A stretch of DNA of 32,261 bases from Pseudomonadota bacterium (GTDB lineage Bacteria > Pseudomonadota > Gammaproteobacteria > Burkholderiales > Burkholderiaceae_C), in assembly GCA_018240325.1 (NCBI GenBank), contig JAFEFZ010000088.1:1-32261 (forward strand). Direction: 5' to 3'. A model generated the notes under the pieces. It searched no databases. It was not told where the DNA came from and saw nothing but the letters and a program-made list of their open reading frames with translations. The position numbers and the translations under genes are program-made. Below, piece after piece: positions 21,807 to 30,013 of this stretch (the first letter of the stretch is position 1; the number at the start of each line of letters is the position of its first letter).

Positions 21807-23534
21807 ATGTCCACCGTTCAAACGCCGACCGCCGCGCGCGGCCCGATCACCGCCCGCGATTGGGCACCGACCCCCGGCGCGCAGGCGCGCGAAGCCGCCA
21901 GCGTGGTGGTGCTGCGCCGCGACGCAGCAGGGATGCAGGTGCTGCTGATGCGGCGCGCGCCGCGTGCCGGCGACATCCACAGCGGCGCCAGCGTCTTCCC
22001 GGGCGGGCTGGTCGATGCCGGCGACGGCGAAGGCGCCGCGCTGTGCACCGGCCTGGACGACGCGCAGGCGAGCGCGCGCCTGGGCCTCCCCGCGGGCGGC
22101 CTGCGCTTCTGGTTCGCGGCGATGCGCGAATGCTTCGAGGAAGCCGGCCTGCTGCACGCCGCCGCGCAGGGCGGCCCGCACCTCGCCGCGGCCGAGGCGG
22201 ATGCGATCGCTGCGCAGCGCGCCGCGCTCAACCGGCGCGAAACCACGATGGCGCAGGTCTGCAGCCGCTTCGGCATCCGGCTCGCGGCCGACCGCATCCT
22301 GTACCTGGACCACTGGCTGACGCCGCCGGGCGTGCCCAAGCGCTACGACACGCGCTTCTTCGTGACCGAGGCGCCGGCGCTGCAGGTGGCCGAGCAGGAC
22401 GGCCACGAGCTCGACGACCAGCAGTGGCTGACGCCTGCCGAAGCACTGCAGCGCCGCCGCGAGCTGAAGCTCGCGCCGCCGACCTGGCGCATCCTCGAGC
22501 GGCTGCAGCGGCTCGGCAGCGTCGATGCGGTGCTGGCGCATGCACGCGCGCTCGGCGCCGTGCCCTGTACGATGCCGCGGCTGGCGGCCGGCGCGAGCGG
22601 CCTGCAACCGGTGATGCCCGACGAGCCGGCCTATGCCGAGATCGCGCGCTGCGACCCCGAAGGCCTCGGCAGCCACGGCTGCGAGCTGACGCCGGGCGCG
22701 GCGGTGCGGCTGTCGCCGCGGCTGATCCGCGTCACCGCAGGCAACGGCAGCGTGATGACCGGGCCGGGCACCAACACCTACCTGATCGGCGGCGGTGAAG
22801 CCAACGAGTGGGCGGTGCTCGACCCCGGCCCCGACGACGACGCCCATGTGCAGGCGATCCTGGCGGCCGCGCCGGGGCCGATCCGCTGGATCTTCGTCAC
22901 CCACACCCACGCCGACCATTCGCCGGCCGCGCGGGCGCTCAAGGCCCTGACCGGCGCGCCGCTGCACGGCATGGCGGCGCGGCATGCCGAGTGGCAGGAC
23001 ACGGCCTTCGTGCCCGACCGGCCGCTGGCCGGCGGCGAGGTCTTCGTGCTGCCCGGCGGCAGCACCTGGCGCGCGATCCACACCCCCGGCCACGCCGCCA
23101 ATCACCTGTGCTGGCTGCTCGACGAGGAGCGCATGCTGTTCACCGGCGACCACGTGATGCAGGGATCGACGGTGGTGATCAACCCGCCCGACGGCAGCAT
23201 GAGCGCGTACCTGCGCTCGCTGCGCGAACTGCTCGCGCTGGATCTGGACTGGCTGGCGCCGGGCCACGGCTTCCTGATGGCCGAGCCGCGGCGCGCGCTG
23301 CAGGCGCTGATCGACCACCGGCTCAAGCGCGAGGCCAAGGTGCTGGCCGCCCTGCCCGCCGACGGCAGCGCGCGCAGCGTGGACCAGCTGGTGGCGCTGG
23401 TGTACGACGACGCGCCGCCGAAGATGCACCCGGTCGCGCGGCGCTCGCTGATGGCCCACCTGCTGAAGCTGCGCGACGACGCGCTGGCGGCCCCCGACGG
23501 CGAGCACGGCTGGCGGCGAGCGGCGCGCACCTGA
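21807..23534 (+). CDS. NUDIX hydrolase fused to metallo-beta-lactamase-fold hydrolase
   Basis: The 575-aa protein joins two enzymes. Residues about 20-250 are a NUDIX domain of the NUDT19 type. The strand VVVLRRDAAGMQVLLMRRAP and FPGG are followed by an insertion, then RECFEEAGLL, so the NUDIX box is split. Relatives split CoA or nucleoside diphosphates. Residues about 300-560 are a metallo-beta-lactamase domain close in pattern to LACTB2. It has GPGTNTYLIG, the metal motif THTHADHSPAA, HTPGHAANHLCW, FTGDHVM and LAPGHG, and a C-terminal winged-helix-like tail. Relatives cut RNA or hydrolyse thioesters. ATG 21807 lies just before the first predicted strand. The true substrate is unknown; acyl-CoA or RNA are the options suggested by the two families. 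Confidence 0.88.
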   Translation: MSTVQTPTAARGPITARDWAPTPGAQAREAASVVVLRRDAAGMQVLLMRRAPRAGDIHSGASVFPGGLVDAGDGEGAALCTGLDDAQASARLGLPAGGLRFWFAAMRECFEEAGLLHAAAQGGPHLAAAEADAIAAQRAALNRRETTMAQVCSRFGIRLAADRILYLDHWLTPPGVPKRYDTRFFVTEAPALQVAEQDGHELDDQQWLTPAEALQRRRELKLAPPTWRILERLQRLGSVDAVLAHARALGAVPCTMPRLAAGASGLQPVMPDEPAYAEIARCDPEGLGSHGCELTPGAAVRLSPRLIRVTAGNGSVMTGPGTNTYLIGGGEANEWAVLDPGPDDDAHVQAILAAAPGPIRWIFVTHTHADHSPAARALKALTGAPLHGMAARHAEWQDTAFVPDRPLAGGEVFVLPGGSTWRAIHTPGHAANHLCWLLDEERMLFTGDHVMQGSTVVINPPDGSMSAYLRSLRELLALDLDWLAPGHGFLMAEPRRALQALIDHRLKREAKVLAALPADGSARSVDQLVALVYDDAPPKMHPVARRSLMAHLLKLRDDALAAPDGEHGWRRAART

Positions 23535-23540
23535 AGAGCC

Positions 23541-23559
23541 CGCCGGCCCCGAGCCGGCG
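23541..23559 (+). terminator. Hairpin after the NUDIX-MBL gene
   Basis: CGCCGGC (23541-23547) pairs with GCCGGCG (23553-23559) around loop CCCGA, 6 bp past the stop codon. There is no T-run, so terminator strength is uncertain. Confidence 0.4.
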
Positions 23560-23718
23560 CGGCGGTTCGACGAGCGCCCCGGTGCGCCGCTGCACGCGGG
23601 TTATTGCCGTCGCCGATCAACCTTGGGATTGACTAAGATGCAATTTCAAGCTGCGGCGATGCTCGCCGCGTTCGCATCGGGCCGCCCGAGCGGTCCCACC
23701 CCCCTAGGAGACAGACAC

Positions 23719-24840
23719 ATGAGCAAGTCCCCGGCCCCGCGCCGCAAGTTCCTGGGCAAGGCCGCCGCCGGCGCCGTCGGTGCCGGCAGCCTCGCCTTCC
23801 CGATGGTGTCCAGTGCCCAGACCACCAGCCTGCGCTTCCAGAGCACCTGGCCGGCCAAGGACATCTTCCACGAGTACGCGCAGGACTTCGCCAAGAAGGT
23901 CAACGACATGGCCGGCGGCCGGCTGAAGATCGAAGTGCTGCCCGCCGGTGCGGTGGTGCCGGCCTTCCAGCTGCTCGAGGCGGTGAACAAGGGCACGCTC
24001 GACGGCGGCCACGGCGTCGTCGCCTACCACTACGGCAAGAACTCGGCGCTGGCGCTGTGGGGCTCGGGCCCGGCCTTCGGCATGGACCCGAACATGGTGC
24101 TGGCCTGGCACTACTACGGCGGCGGCAAGGTGCTGCTCGAAGAGATCTACAAGTCGATCAACATGGACGTGGTGTCGTACCTGTACGGCCCGATGCCCAC
24201 CCAGCCCTTCGGCTGGTTCAAGAAGCCGATCGCCAAGGTCGACGACATCAAGGGCAGCAAGTTCCGCACCGTCGGCCTGGCGGTGGACATGTATTCGGAC
24301 ATGGGCGCGGCCGTCAACCCGCTGCCCGGCGGCGAGATCGTGCCGGCGCTGGACCGCGGCCTGATCGACGGCGCCGAGTTCAACAACGCCAGCTCCGACC
24401 GCCTGCTCGGCTTCCCCGACGTGTCCAAGGTGTGCATGCTGCAGAGCTACCACCAGAGCGGCGAGCAGTTCGAGGTGCTGTTCAACAAGGCCAAGGTGGC
24501 CGCGCTGCCGCCGGAGCTGCGCGCGATCATCGACTACGCGGTGCAGGCGGCCAGTGCCGACATGAGCTGGAAGGCGATCGACCGCAACTCGCAGGACTAC
24601 ATCGAGCTGAAGAAGGCCGGCGTCAAGTTCTACAAGACGCCCGACACGATCCTGAAGGCGCAGCTCGACGCCTGGGACAAGATCATGGCCAAGAAAGGCG
24701 GCGAGAACCCGCTGTTCCAGAAGGTGCTCGATTCGCAGAAGGCCTTCGCGCAGCGCGCCACCGCCTGGCAGAACGACTACTCGGTCAGCTTCAACATGGC
24801 CTACAACCGCTACTTCGGCAGCGGCGCGAAGAAGAGCTGA
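23719..24840 (+). CDS. dctP: TRAP transporter solute-binding protein (DctP family)
   Basis: The 373-aa periplasmic protein captures a carboxylate and hands it to the DctQ/DctM membrane pair. It opens with PRRKFLGKAAAGAVGAGSLAFPMVSSAQ-type sequence, a twin-arginine signal, so it is exported folded. The mature part has the DctP pattern LRFQSTWPAKDIFHEYAQDF, GGRLKIEVLPAGAVVPAFQLLEAVNKGTLDGG, the ligand-binding segment KGSKFRTVGLAVDMYSDMGA and PGGEIVPALDRGLIDGAEFNN. The Arg in KFRTVG normally binds the carboxylate. The W and FN patterns resemble the branch binding mannonate, pyruvate or other 2-oxoacids, but the ligand is inferred. ATG 23719 has AGGAGA seven bases upstream. Confidence 0.93.
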   Translation: MSKSPAPRRKFLGKAAAGAVGAGSLAFPMVSSAQTTSLRFQSTWPAKDIFHEYAQDFAKKVNDMAGGRLKIEVLPAGAVVPAFQLLEAVNKGTLDGGHGVVAYHYGKNSALALWGSGPAFGMDPNMVLAWHYYGGGKVLLEEIYKSINMDVVSYLYGPMPTQPFGWFKKPIAKVDDIKGSKFRTVGLAVDMYSDMGAAVNPLPGGEIVPALDRGLIDGAEFNNASSDRLLGFPDVSKVCMLQSYHQSGEQFEVLFNKAKVAALPPELRAIIDYAVQAASADMSWKAIDRNSQDYIELKKAGVKFYKTPDTILKAQLDAWDKIMAKKGGENPLFQKVLDSQKAFAQRATAWQNDYSVSFNMAYNRYFGSGAKKS

Positions 24841-24879
24841 GCCGCGCCGATCGGCCGCATCCGGCCGCGAACGCACGCG

Positions 24880-24899
24880 GGGCGCCGGCGACGGCGCCC
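24880..24899 (+). promoter_or_regulatory. Hairpin between dctP and dctQ (possible attenuator or RNA stabiliser)
   Basis: GGGCGCC (24880-24886) pairs with GGCGCCC (24893-24899) around a 6-base loop and is followed by TTGTTG. It lies in the 79-bp gap after the binding-protein gene. Such hairpins often cause partial termination or protect the upstream message, giving more binding protein than permease. Confidence 0.5.
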
Positions 24900-24919
24900 T
24901 TGTTGATCGAGGATCCGCG

Positions 24920-25546
24920 ATGCAGAAGACGTTGCTGGCGGTGGACCGCCTGTCCACCTGGGTGGGCAAGGCGGCCGCCTGGATGGCGGTCGGCCTGACC
25001 CTGCTGGTCACCTGGGAGGTGTTCTCGCGCTACGTGCTCAACCGGCCGCACGGCTGGGTGCTGGATGCGCAGATCATGATGTACGGCGCGCTGTTCATGC
25101 TGGCGGGCGCGTACACGCTGTCCAAGAACGGCCACGTGCGCGGCGACGTGCTCTACGGCTTCTTCCGCCCGCGCACGCAGGCGGCGATCGACCTGGCGCT
25201 GTACTTCGTGTTCTTCCTGCCCGGCGTCATCGCGATGACCTGGGCCGGCTGGACCTTCGCGCGCGAATCGCTGGCAATCCGCGAGACCACCTTCAACGCC
25301 GACCCGCTGCCGGTCTACCCCTTCAAGTTCGTGATCCCGGTGGCCGGCGCCTTCCTGCTGCTGCAAGGGCTGGTGGAGATCGTGCGCTGCGTGATCTGCC
25401 TGCGCGAAGGCGAATGGCCGTCGCGCGAGCATGACGTCGAAGAGGTCGACGTCGACAAGCTCAAGGAAATGGTGCACGCGACCGACGCCGACATCGGCGA
25501 CGACACGAGCCTGCTGCCGCCGGCGCAGCGCCAGGAGGGCGTGTGA
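24920..25546 (+). CDS. dctQ: TRAP transporter small permease (DctQ family)
   Basis: The 208-aa inner-membrane protein has four hydrophobic helices (about residues 15-40, 47-68, 90-112 and 133-157). The family segment EVFSRYVLNRPHGWVLDAQIMMYGALFMLAGAYTL sits across the first two, and NGHVRGDVLYGFF follows. DctQ pairs with DctM to form the sodium-driven channel. The C-terminal 50 residues are hydrophilic and acidic, longer than in typical DctQ, and probably face the cytoplasm. ATG 24920 has CGAGGA six bases upstream. The stop overlaps the dctM start (TGATG). Confidence 0.92.
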   Translation: MQKTLLAVDRLSTWVGKAAAWMAVGLTLLVTWEVFSRYVLNRPHGWVLDAQIMMYGALFMLAGAYTLSKNGHVRGDVLYGFFRPRTQAAIDLALYFVFFLPGVIAMTWAGWTFARESLAIRETTFNADPLPVYPFKFVIPVAGAFLLLQGLVEIVRCVICLREGEWPSREHDVEEVDVDKLKEMVHATDADIGDDTSLLPPAQRQEGV

Positions 25547-27606
25547 TGCCCAAGCTGCGCAAGGAACTGTGGTTCGGCTTCGGCCTGATGGCGATCATCG
25601 TCGCCGGTGCGGCGGCGATGCTGATCGGCGCCGAGAAGGTCACCTCGGGCCACATCGGCCTGCTGATGCTGTCGCTGGTGGTGGTGGCGATCATGCTGGG
25701 CTTCCCCACGGCGTTCACGCTGATGGGCATGGGGATGATCTTCACCTGGCTCGCCTACGACCGCGACTGGCACCGCACGCTCGACCTGATGGTGCAGTCG
25801 ACCTTCAAGACGATGGCCAACGACGTGCTGATCGCGATCCCGCTGTTCGTGTTCATGGGCTACCTGGTCGAGCGCGCGAACCTGATCGAGAAGCTGTTCA
25901 AGAGCCTGCACCTGTCGCTGGCGCGCGTGCCCGGCGCGCTCGGCGTGGCCACGCTCGTGACCTGCGCCGTCTTCGCCACCGCCACCGGCATCGTCGGCGC
26001 TGTGGTCACGCTGATGGGGCTGCTGGCGCTGCCGCAGATGCTGCGCGCCGGCTACAGCGTGCAGTTGTCGGCCGGCGCGATCACCGCCGGCGGCTGCCTG
26101 GGCATCCTGATCCCGCCGTCGGTGCTGCTGATCGTCTACGGCGCCACTGCCGGCGTGTCGGTGGTGCAGCTGTACGCCGGCGCCTTCTTCCCCGGCATCA
26201 TGCTCGCCGGGCTGTACGTGGTCTACGTGATCCTGCTGGCCAAGATCAAGCCCTCGCTGGCGCCGCCGCTGACGCCCGAGCAGCGCTTCGTGCCGCTGCC
26301 GCCGCTGACCCGGCGCATCGCGGCCTCGGGCGAGGCGCGCGCGCTGCCGGCGCTGCTGCAGGCGCTGAAGGGCCGCCGCAACCAGGAGGTGCCCACCGGC
26401 TTCCTGCTGCGCGAGCTGCTGATCGCCGCGCTGCCGCTGCTGCTGTTCGTGTTCGTCGCGCTGTGGTCGCACCAGCTGGCGACGCGGCCGGCGGCGGTGG
26501 AAGACACCGGCGGCCTGCAGCAGATGGGGGCCGGGGTTGCCGAACCCTCGGGCGGGCTGGCCGAGCCGTCATCGGTCGGCAGCGGCCTGGCCGAGCCGCC
26601 TGCGGCCGGCAGCGGGCTGGCCGAACCACCGGCCACCGGCGGCGGCCTCGCCGAGCCGCCTGCCGACAGCGGCGGCCTTGCCGAGCCGCCTGCCGACAGC
26701 AGCGGCCTGGCCGAGCCGCCGGGGGCGCTGGCCGAGCCGCCCGGCAGCGGGCCGGCCGAACCGGGGTCCGCGACCGCATCGGCAGCCGAAGGCGCGCTCG
26801 CGGCACCGGCTGCCGAGCCGGCCGCGCCCGCCGCTGCGGCCACCGAGCGCGTGCCCGCACCAGCGAGCTTCTGGATCGGCCTGGGCGTGGGCGCGCTGGC
26901 GCTGCTCGTGTACTACGGGCTGCTCAGCTTCAACCGGCTCGAGGTCTTCAAGATGCTGCTGACCTCGTTCTTCCCGCTGCTGATCCTGATCCTGGCGGTG
27001 CTGGGCTCGATCGTGATGGGGCTGGCCACGCCCACCGAGGCGGCGGCAGTGGGCGCCTTCGGCGGCTTCGTGCTCGCAGTCGCCTACCGCCAGTTCACGC
27101 TCGACGTGCTCAAGGAATCGGTGTTCCTGACGGCCAAGACGAGCGCGATGGTGTGCTGGCTGTTCGTCGGCAGCGCGATCTTCTCGGCCGCCTTCGCGCT
27201 GCTGGGCGGGCAGGAGCTGGTCGAGCAGTGGGTGCTGGGCATGAACCTCAGCAAGACGCAGTTCCTGGTGCTGACCCAGGTGATCATCTTCATCCTCGGC
27301 TGGCCGCTGGAATGGACCGAGATCATCGTGATCTTCATGCCGATCTTCATCCCGCTGCTCGACAACTTCGGCGTCGACCCGCTGTTCTTCGGCCTGCTGG
27401 TGGCGCTGAACCTGCAGACCGCGTTCCTGAGCCCGCCGGTGGCGATGGCCGCGTTCTACCTGAAGGGGGTGAGCCCGCCGCACGTCACGCTGAACCAGAT
27501 CTTCGCGGGCATGCTGCCGTTCATGGGCATCCAGATCATCGCGATCGTGCTGCTGTACCAGTTCCCGGGCATCGGCCTGTGGCTGCCGCAGCTGCTGTAC
27601 AAGTAG
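25546..27606 (+). CDS. dctM: TRAP transporter large permease (DctM family) with tandem-repeat insertion
   Basis: The 686-aa inner-membrane protein is the main channel of the TRAP transporter. DctM is usually about 430 aa; this one belongs to a longer form. The first half (about 1-235) has standard helices with FPTAFTLMGMGM, IAIPLFVFMGYLVERANLIEKLF, TGIVGAVVTLMGLLALPQML and GGCLGILIPPSVLLIVYGA. The second half (about 470-686) has MGLATPTEAAAVGAFGG and LNLQTAFLSPPVAMAAFYLKGV. Between them are two extra helices (about 290-307 and 442-462) separated by a hydrophilic loop of about 130 residues. In it a 10-residue unit of type (G/S)GLAEPPAxx repeats six times (336-395), then an Ala/Pro/Glu-rich stretch. 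Start ATG 25546 has AGGAGGG upstream; GTG 25543 is an alternative. Confidence 0.92.
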   Translation: MPKLRKELWFGFGLMAIIVAGAAAMLIGAEKVTSGHIGLLMLSLVVVAIMLGFPTAFTLMGMGMIFTWLAYDRDWHRTLDLMVQSTFKTMANDVLIAIPLFVFMGYLVERANLIEKLFKSLHLSLARVPGALGVATLVTCAVFATATGIVGAVVTLMGLLALPQMLRAGYSVQLSAGAITAGGCLGILIPPSVLLIVYGATAGVSVVQLYAGAFFPGIMLAGLYVVYVILLAKIKPSLAPPLTPEQRFVPLPPLTRRIAASGEARALPALLQALKGRRNQEVPTGFLLRELLIAALPLLLFVFVALWSHQLATRPAAVEDTGGLQQMGAGVAEPSGGLAEPSSVGSGLAEPPAAGSGLAEPPATGGGLAEPPADSGGLAEPPADSSGLAEPPGALAEPPGSGPAEPGSATASAAEGALAAPAAEPAAPAAAATERVPAPASFWIGLGVGALALLVYYGLLSFNRLEVFKMLLTSFFPLLILILAVLGSIVMGLATPTEAAAVGAFGGFVLAVAYRQFTLDVLKESVFLTAKTSAMVCWLFVGSAIFSAAFALLGGQELVEQWVLGMNLSKTQFLVLTQVIIFILGWPLEWTEIIVIFMPIFIPLLDNFGVDPLFFGLLVALNLQTAFLSPPVAMAAFYLKGVSPPHVTLNQIFAGMLPFMGIQIIAIVLLYQFPGIGLWLPQLLYK
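26551..26730 (+). repeat. Six 30-bp in-frame repeats inside dctM
   Basis: Units begin at 26551, 26581, 26611, 26641, 26671 and 26701. Each carries a GGCCTGGCCGAGCCGCC-like core and codes for (G/S)GLAEPPAxx; the first has SSV for PAx and the last is degenerate after GLAEPPG. Flanking partial copies exist on both sides: GVAEPSG before, and LAEPPGSG and PAEPG after. The units at 26641 and 26671 are nearly identical, a sign of recent expansion. Confidence 0.95.
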
Positions 27607-27626
27607 GCCGAAGACCGCCGCGCATC

Positions 27627-28382
27627 ATGACCGAACCCAAACGCGTGACCGCGGCCGTGCTGATCATCGGCAACGAGATCCTGTCCGGCCGCACGCAGGA
27701 CACGAACCTCGCGCACCTGGCGCGCACGCTCAACGGCTGGGGCATCCAGGTGCGCGAAGCGCGCGTGGTGCCCGACCTCGAGGCCGAGATCGTCGAGGCG
27801 GTCAACACGCTGCGTGCGCGCCACGACTACCTGTTCACCACCGGCGGCATCGGGCCGACCCACGACGACATCACCGCCGGCTGCATCGCCAGCGCCTTCG
27901 GCGTGGAGCTGGTGCTCGACGAGCGCATCGCCGCCGTCGTCCGCAGCCGGCCGTCGCCGCCCGAGGTGATGGCGGCGCGGCTGCGCATGGCGCAGGTGCC
28001 CCGGGGCGCCGGGCTGATCGACAACCCGCAGGGGCCGCCGGGCTTTTGCATCGGCAATGTCTACGTGATGGCCGGCATCCCGCGGATCATGCAGCAGATG
28101 CTGGCGTCGCTCGAGGGCCGGCTCGAGCGCGGCGTGGTGCTGCGCTCGCGCAGCATCACCGCGTATGTCAGCGAAGGCCAGATCGCGCAAGGGCTGGGCG
28201 CGATCCAGCAGCGCCACCCGCAGCTCGACGTGGGCAGCTACCCGTTCCACCGCGACGGGCGCTACGGCACGACGCTGGTGCTGCGCGGCAGCGACGAAGC
28301 GGCGCTCGACACCGCCGCCGCCGAGGTGCAGGCGCTGGTGCGCACACTCGGCGTCGAGCCCGAGGACATCGTGGCGGGGTAG
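27627..28382 (+). CDS. Molybdopterin-binding-fold protein (CinA N-terminal-like)
   Basis: The 251-aa protein has the MoCF/MoaB-Mog fold: AAVLIIGNEILSGRTQDTNLAHLARTLNGWGIQVREARVVPD, then LFTTGGIGPTHDDITAGCIASAFG. The GGIGPTHDD motif is the nucleotide- or pterin-binding loop. It matches the N-terminal part of CinA (COG1058) and lacks the C-terminal nicotinamide-nucleotide amidase domain. CinA N-domains can act as ADP-ribose or NMN-type pyrophosphatases; that activity is not proven for stand-alone forms. The start ATG is 20 bp after dctM, so it may be co-transcribed with the transporter, though a functional link is unclear. Confidence 0.88.
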   Translation: MTEPKRVTAAVLIIGNEILSGRTQDTNLAHLARTLNGWGIQVREARVVPDLEAEIVEAVNTLRARHDYLFTTGGIGPTHDDITAGCIASAFGVELVLDERIAAVVRSRPSPPEVMAARLRMAQVPRGAGLIDNPQGPPGFCIGNVYVMAGIPRIMQQMLASLEGRLERGVVLRSRSITAYVSEGQIAQGLGAIQQRHPQLDVGSYPFHRDGRYGTTLVLRGSDEAALDTAAAEVQALVRTLGVEPEDIVAG

Positions 28383-28456
28383 CGCCGCCGTGCGCTTCAG
28401 CCGCGCCGCAGTCGTGGCGCCGCCGCGATCGCCGATCGCCGATCACCGCATCGCGC

Positions 28457-30013
28457 TCAATGCGCGCCGCCCTCCACCGCCAGCATCGGGCCCTGGCGCC
28501 GGCCGCTGAACCAGACCAGCAGCACCAGCGCGACGAACAGCATCGACGACAGCCAGAACAGGTCGTTGGCCGCGAGCGTGAAGGCCTGCTGGTCGATAAG
28601 CCGGTTGATCTGCGCCAGCGCCTGCTCCTGCGTATAGCCGGCGGCGCGCAGCTGCGCGAGGGCCTGCATCGCCGCCGGGTTGGCCGGGTTCACGTGCTCG
28701 GCCAGTTGCGCGTGGTGCAGGCTGGCGCGGCTGTCCCACAGCGTCGTGAACACCGAGGTGCCGACCGCACCGGCGGTGATGCGCACGAAGTTGTTCAAAC
28801 CCGTGGCCGAGGGCATGCGCGCCGGCGCCAGCCCGGCGTAGGCGATCGCCTGCAGCGGGATGAAGAAGAAGGCCATCGCGATGCCCTGCAGCAGCGTGGG
28901 CAGCAGGATGGTCTCGAAATCGGCCTGCGTGCTGAACAGCGTGCGCATCCACATCACCGCGGCGAAGCCGAGGAAGGCGGTGGTCGCGAGCCAGCGCGGG
29001 TCGATGCGGCCGACGTTGTGGCCGACCCACGGCGACAGCAGGATCGCCAGCAGCCCCACCGGCGCCATCGCCAGCCCGGCCCAGGTGGCCGTGTAGCCCA
29101 TGTACTGCTGCAGCCACAGCGGCAGCAGCACCACGTTGCCGAACACCAGCCCGTAGGCCACCGACAGCGCCAGCGTGCCGACCAGGAAGTTGCGCCGCGC
29201 GAACAGCCGCAGGTCGACCACCGGATGCGCGGCACCCAGCTCCCACACCAGGAAGAAGGCGAAGCCCACCACCGCCGTCAGCGCCAGCGCGACGATCTCG
29301 ACCGACGCGAACCAGTCCAGCTCCTTGCCCTTGTCGAGCATCAGCTGCATCGCGCCGACCCACAGCACCAGCAGGCCCAAGCCGATGCGGTCCAGCGGGA
29401 TGCGCCGCGGCGCCGTCTGGCGCGCGCGGAACAGATGCCAGGTCAGCAGCGCCGCCGCCAGCCCGATCGGCACGTTGATGTAGAAGATCCACGGCCAGGC
29501 GATGTGGTCGGTGATCCAGCCGCCCAGCAGCGGGCCCACCACCGGCGCCACCAGCACCGTCATGCCGAACAGTGCCGTCGCCAGCCCGGCCAGCGCCGGC
29601 GGGTACACCGACAGCAGCAGCGTCTGCGACAGCGGGATCATCGGCCCGGCCACCAGCCCTTGCAGCACGCGGAAACCCACCAGCGCCTCGATCGTCGGCG
29701 CCAGCCCGCACAGCCACGATGCCGCCACGAACAGCAGCGTGCTGACCAGGAACACGCGCACCGCGCCGAAGCGCATCGCCAGCCAGCCGGTCAGCGGCAT
29801 CGAGATGGCGTTGGCCACCGCGAACGAGGTGATCACCCAGGTGCCCTGCGCCGGGCTCACGCCCAGGTCGCCCGCGATCGCCGGGATCGACACGTTGGCC
29901 ACCGACGAGTCGAGCACGTTCATGAAGGTGGCCAGCGACACCGAGATCGTGGCCACCCAGCGCTCGGCGCCGTACAGCGGCGGCAGCGCCTGCGGCGGCG
30001 CGGCGCTGCTCAT
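28457..30013 (-). CDS. emrB: Multidrug efflux MFS transporter, EmrB/QacA family (DHA2)
   Basis: The 518-aa inner-membrane protein has 14 hydrophobic helices of the DHA2 drug:proton antiporters. Visible motifs are FMNVLDSSVANVSIPAIAGDLG in helix 1, WLAMRFGAVRVFL (motif A), FRVLQGLVAGPMIPLSQTLLL, and motif C-like VLVAPVVGPLLGGWITDHIAWPWIFYINVPIG. It exports hydrophobic toxic compounds and works with the EmrA periplasmic adaptor and an outer-membrane channel. No outer-membrane gene is in the window. ATG 30013 overlaps the emrA stop by 4 bp (ATGA). Confidence 0.94.
   Translation of the reverse strand: MSSAAPPQALPPLYGAERWVATISVSLATFMNVLDSSVANVSIPAIAGDLGVSPAQGTWVITSFAVANAISMPLTGWLAMRFGAVRVFLVSTLLFVAASWLCGLAPTIEALVGFRVLQGLVAGPMIPLSQTLLLSVYPPALAGLATALFGMTVLVAPVVGPLLGGWITDHIAWPWIFYINVPIGLAAALLTWHLFRARQTAPRRIPLDRIGLGLLVLWVGAMQLMLDKGKELDWFASVEIVALALTAVVGFAFFLVWELGAAHPVVDLRLFARRNFLVGTLALSVAYGLVFGNVVLLPLWLQQYMGYTATWAGLAMAPVGLLAILLSPWVGHNVGRIDPRWLATTAFLGFAAVMWMRTLFSTQADFETILLPTLLQGIAMAFFFIPLQAIAYAGLAPARMPSATGLNNFVRITAGAVGTSVFTTLWDSRASLHHAQLAEHVNPANPAAMQALAQLRAAGYTQEQALAQINRLIDQQAFTLAANDLFWLSSMLFVALVLLVWFSGRRQGPMLAVEGGAH

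Noticed and set aside
23600-23650. Possible promoter before dctP around TTGGGATTGACTAAGAT
   Set aside because: The hexamers cannot be placed with normal spacing, so only the ribosome binding site at 23706-23711 is certain.
26551-26730. Regular 30-bp repeats that might be read as a CRISPR array
   Set aside because: The units are directly adjacent with no spacers, are in frame, and code for a clear peptide repeat inside dctM.
25431-28382. 983-codon plus-strand frame over dctM
   Set aside because: Only its last 251 codons (27627-28382) form a recognisable protein, the CinA-like gene. The rest is an out-of-frame reading of dctQ and dctM.
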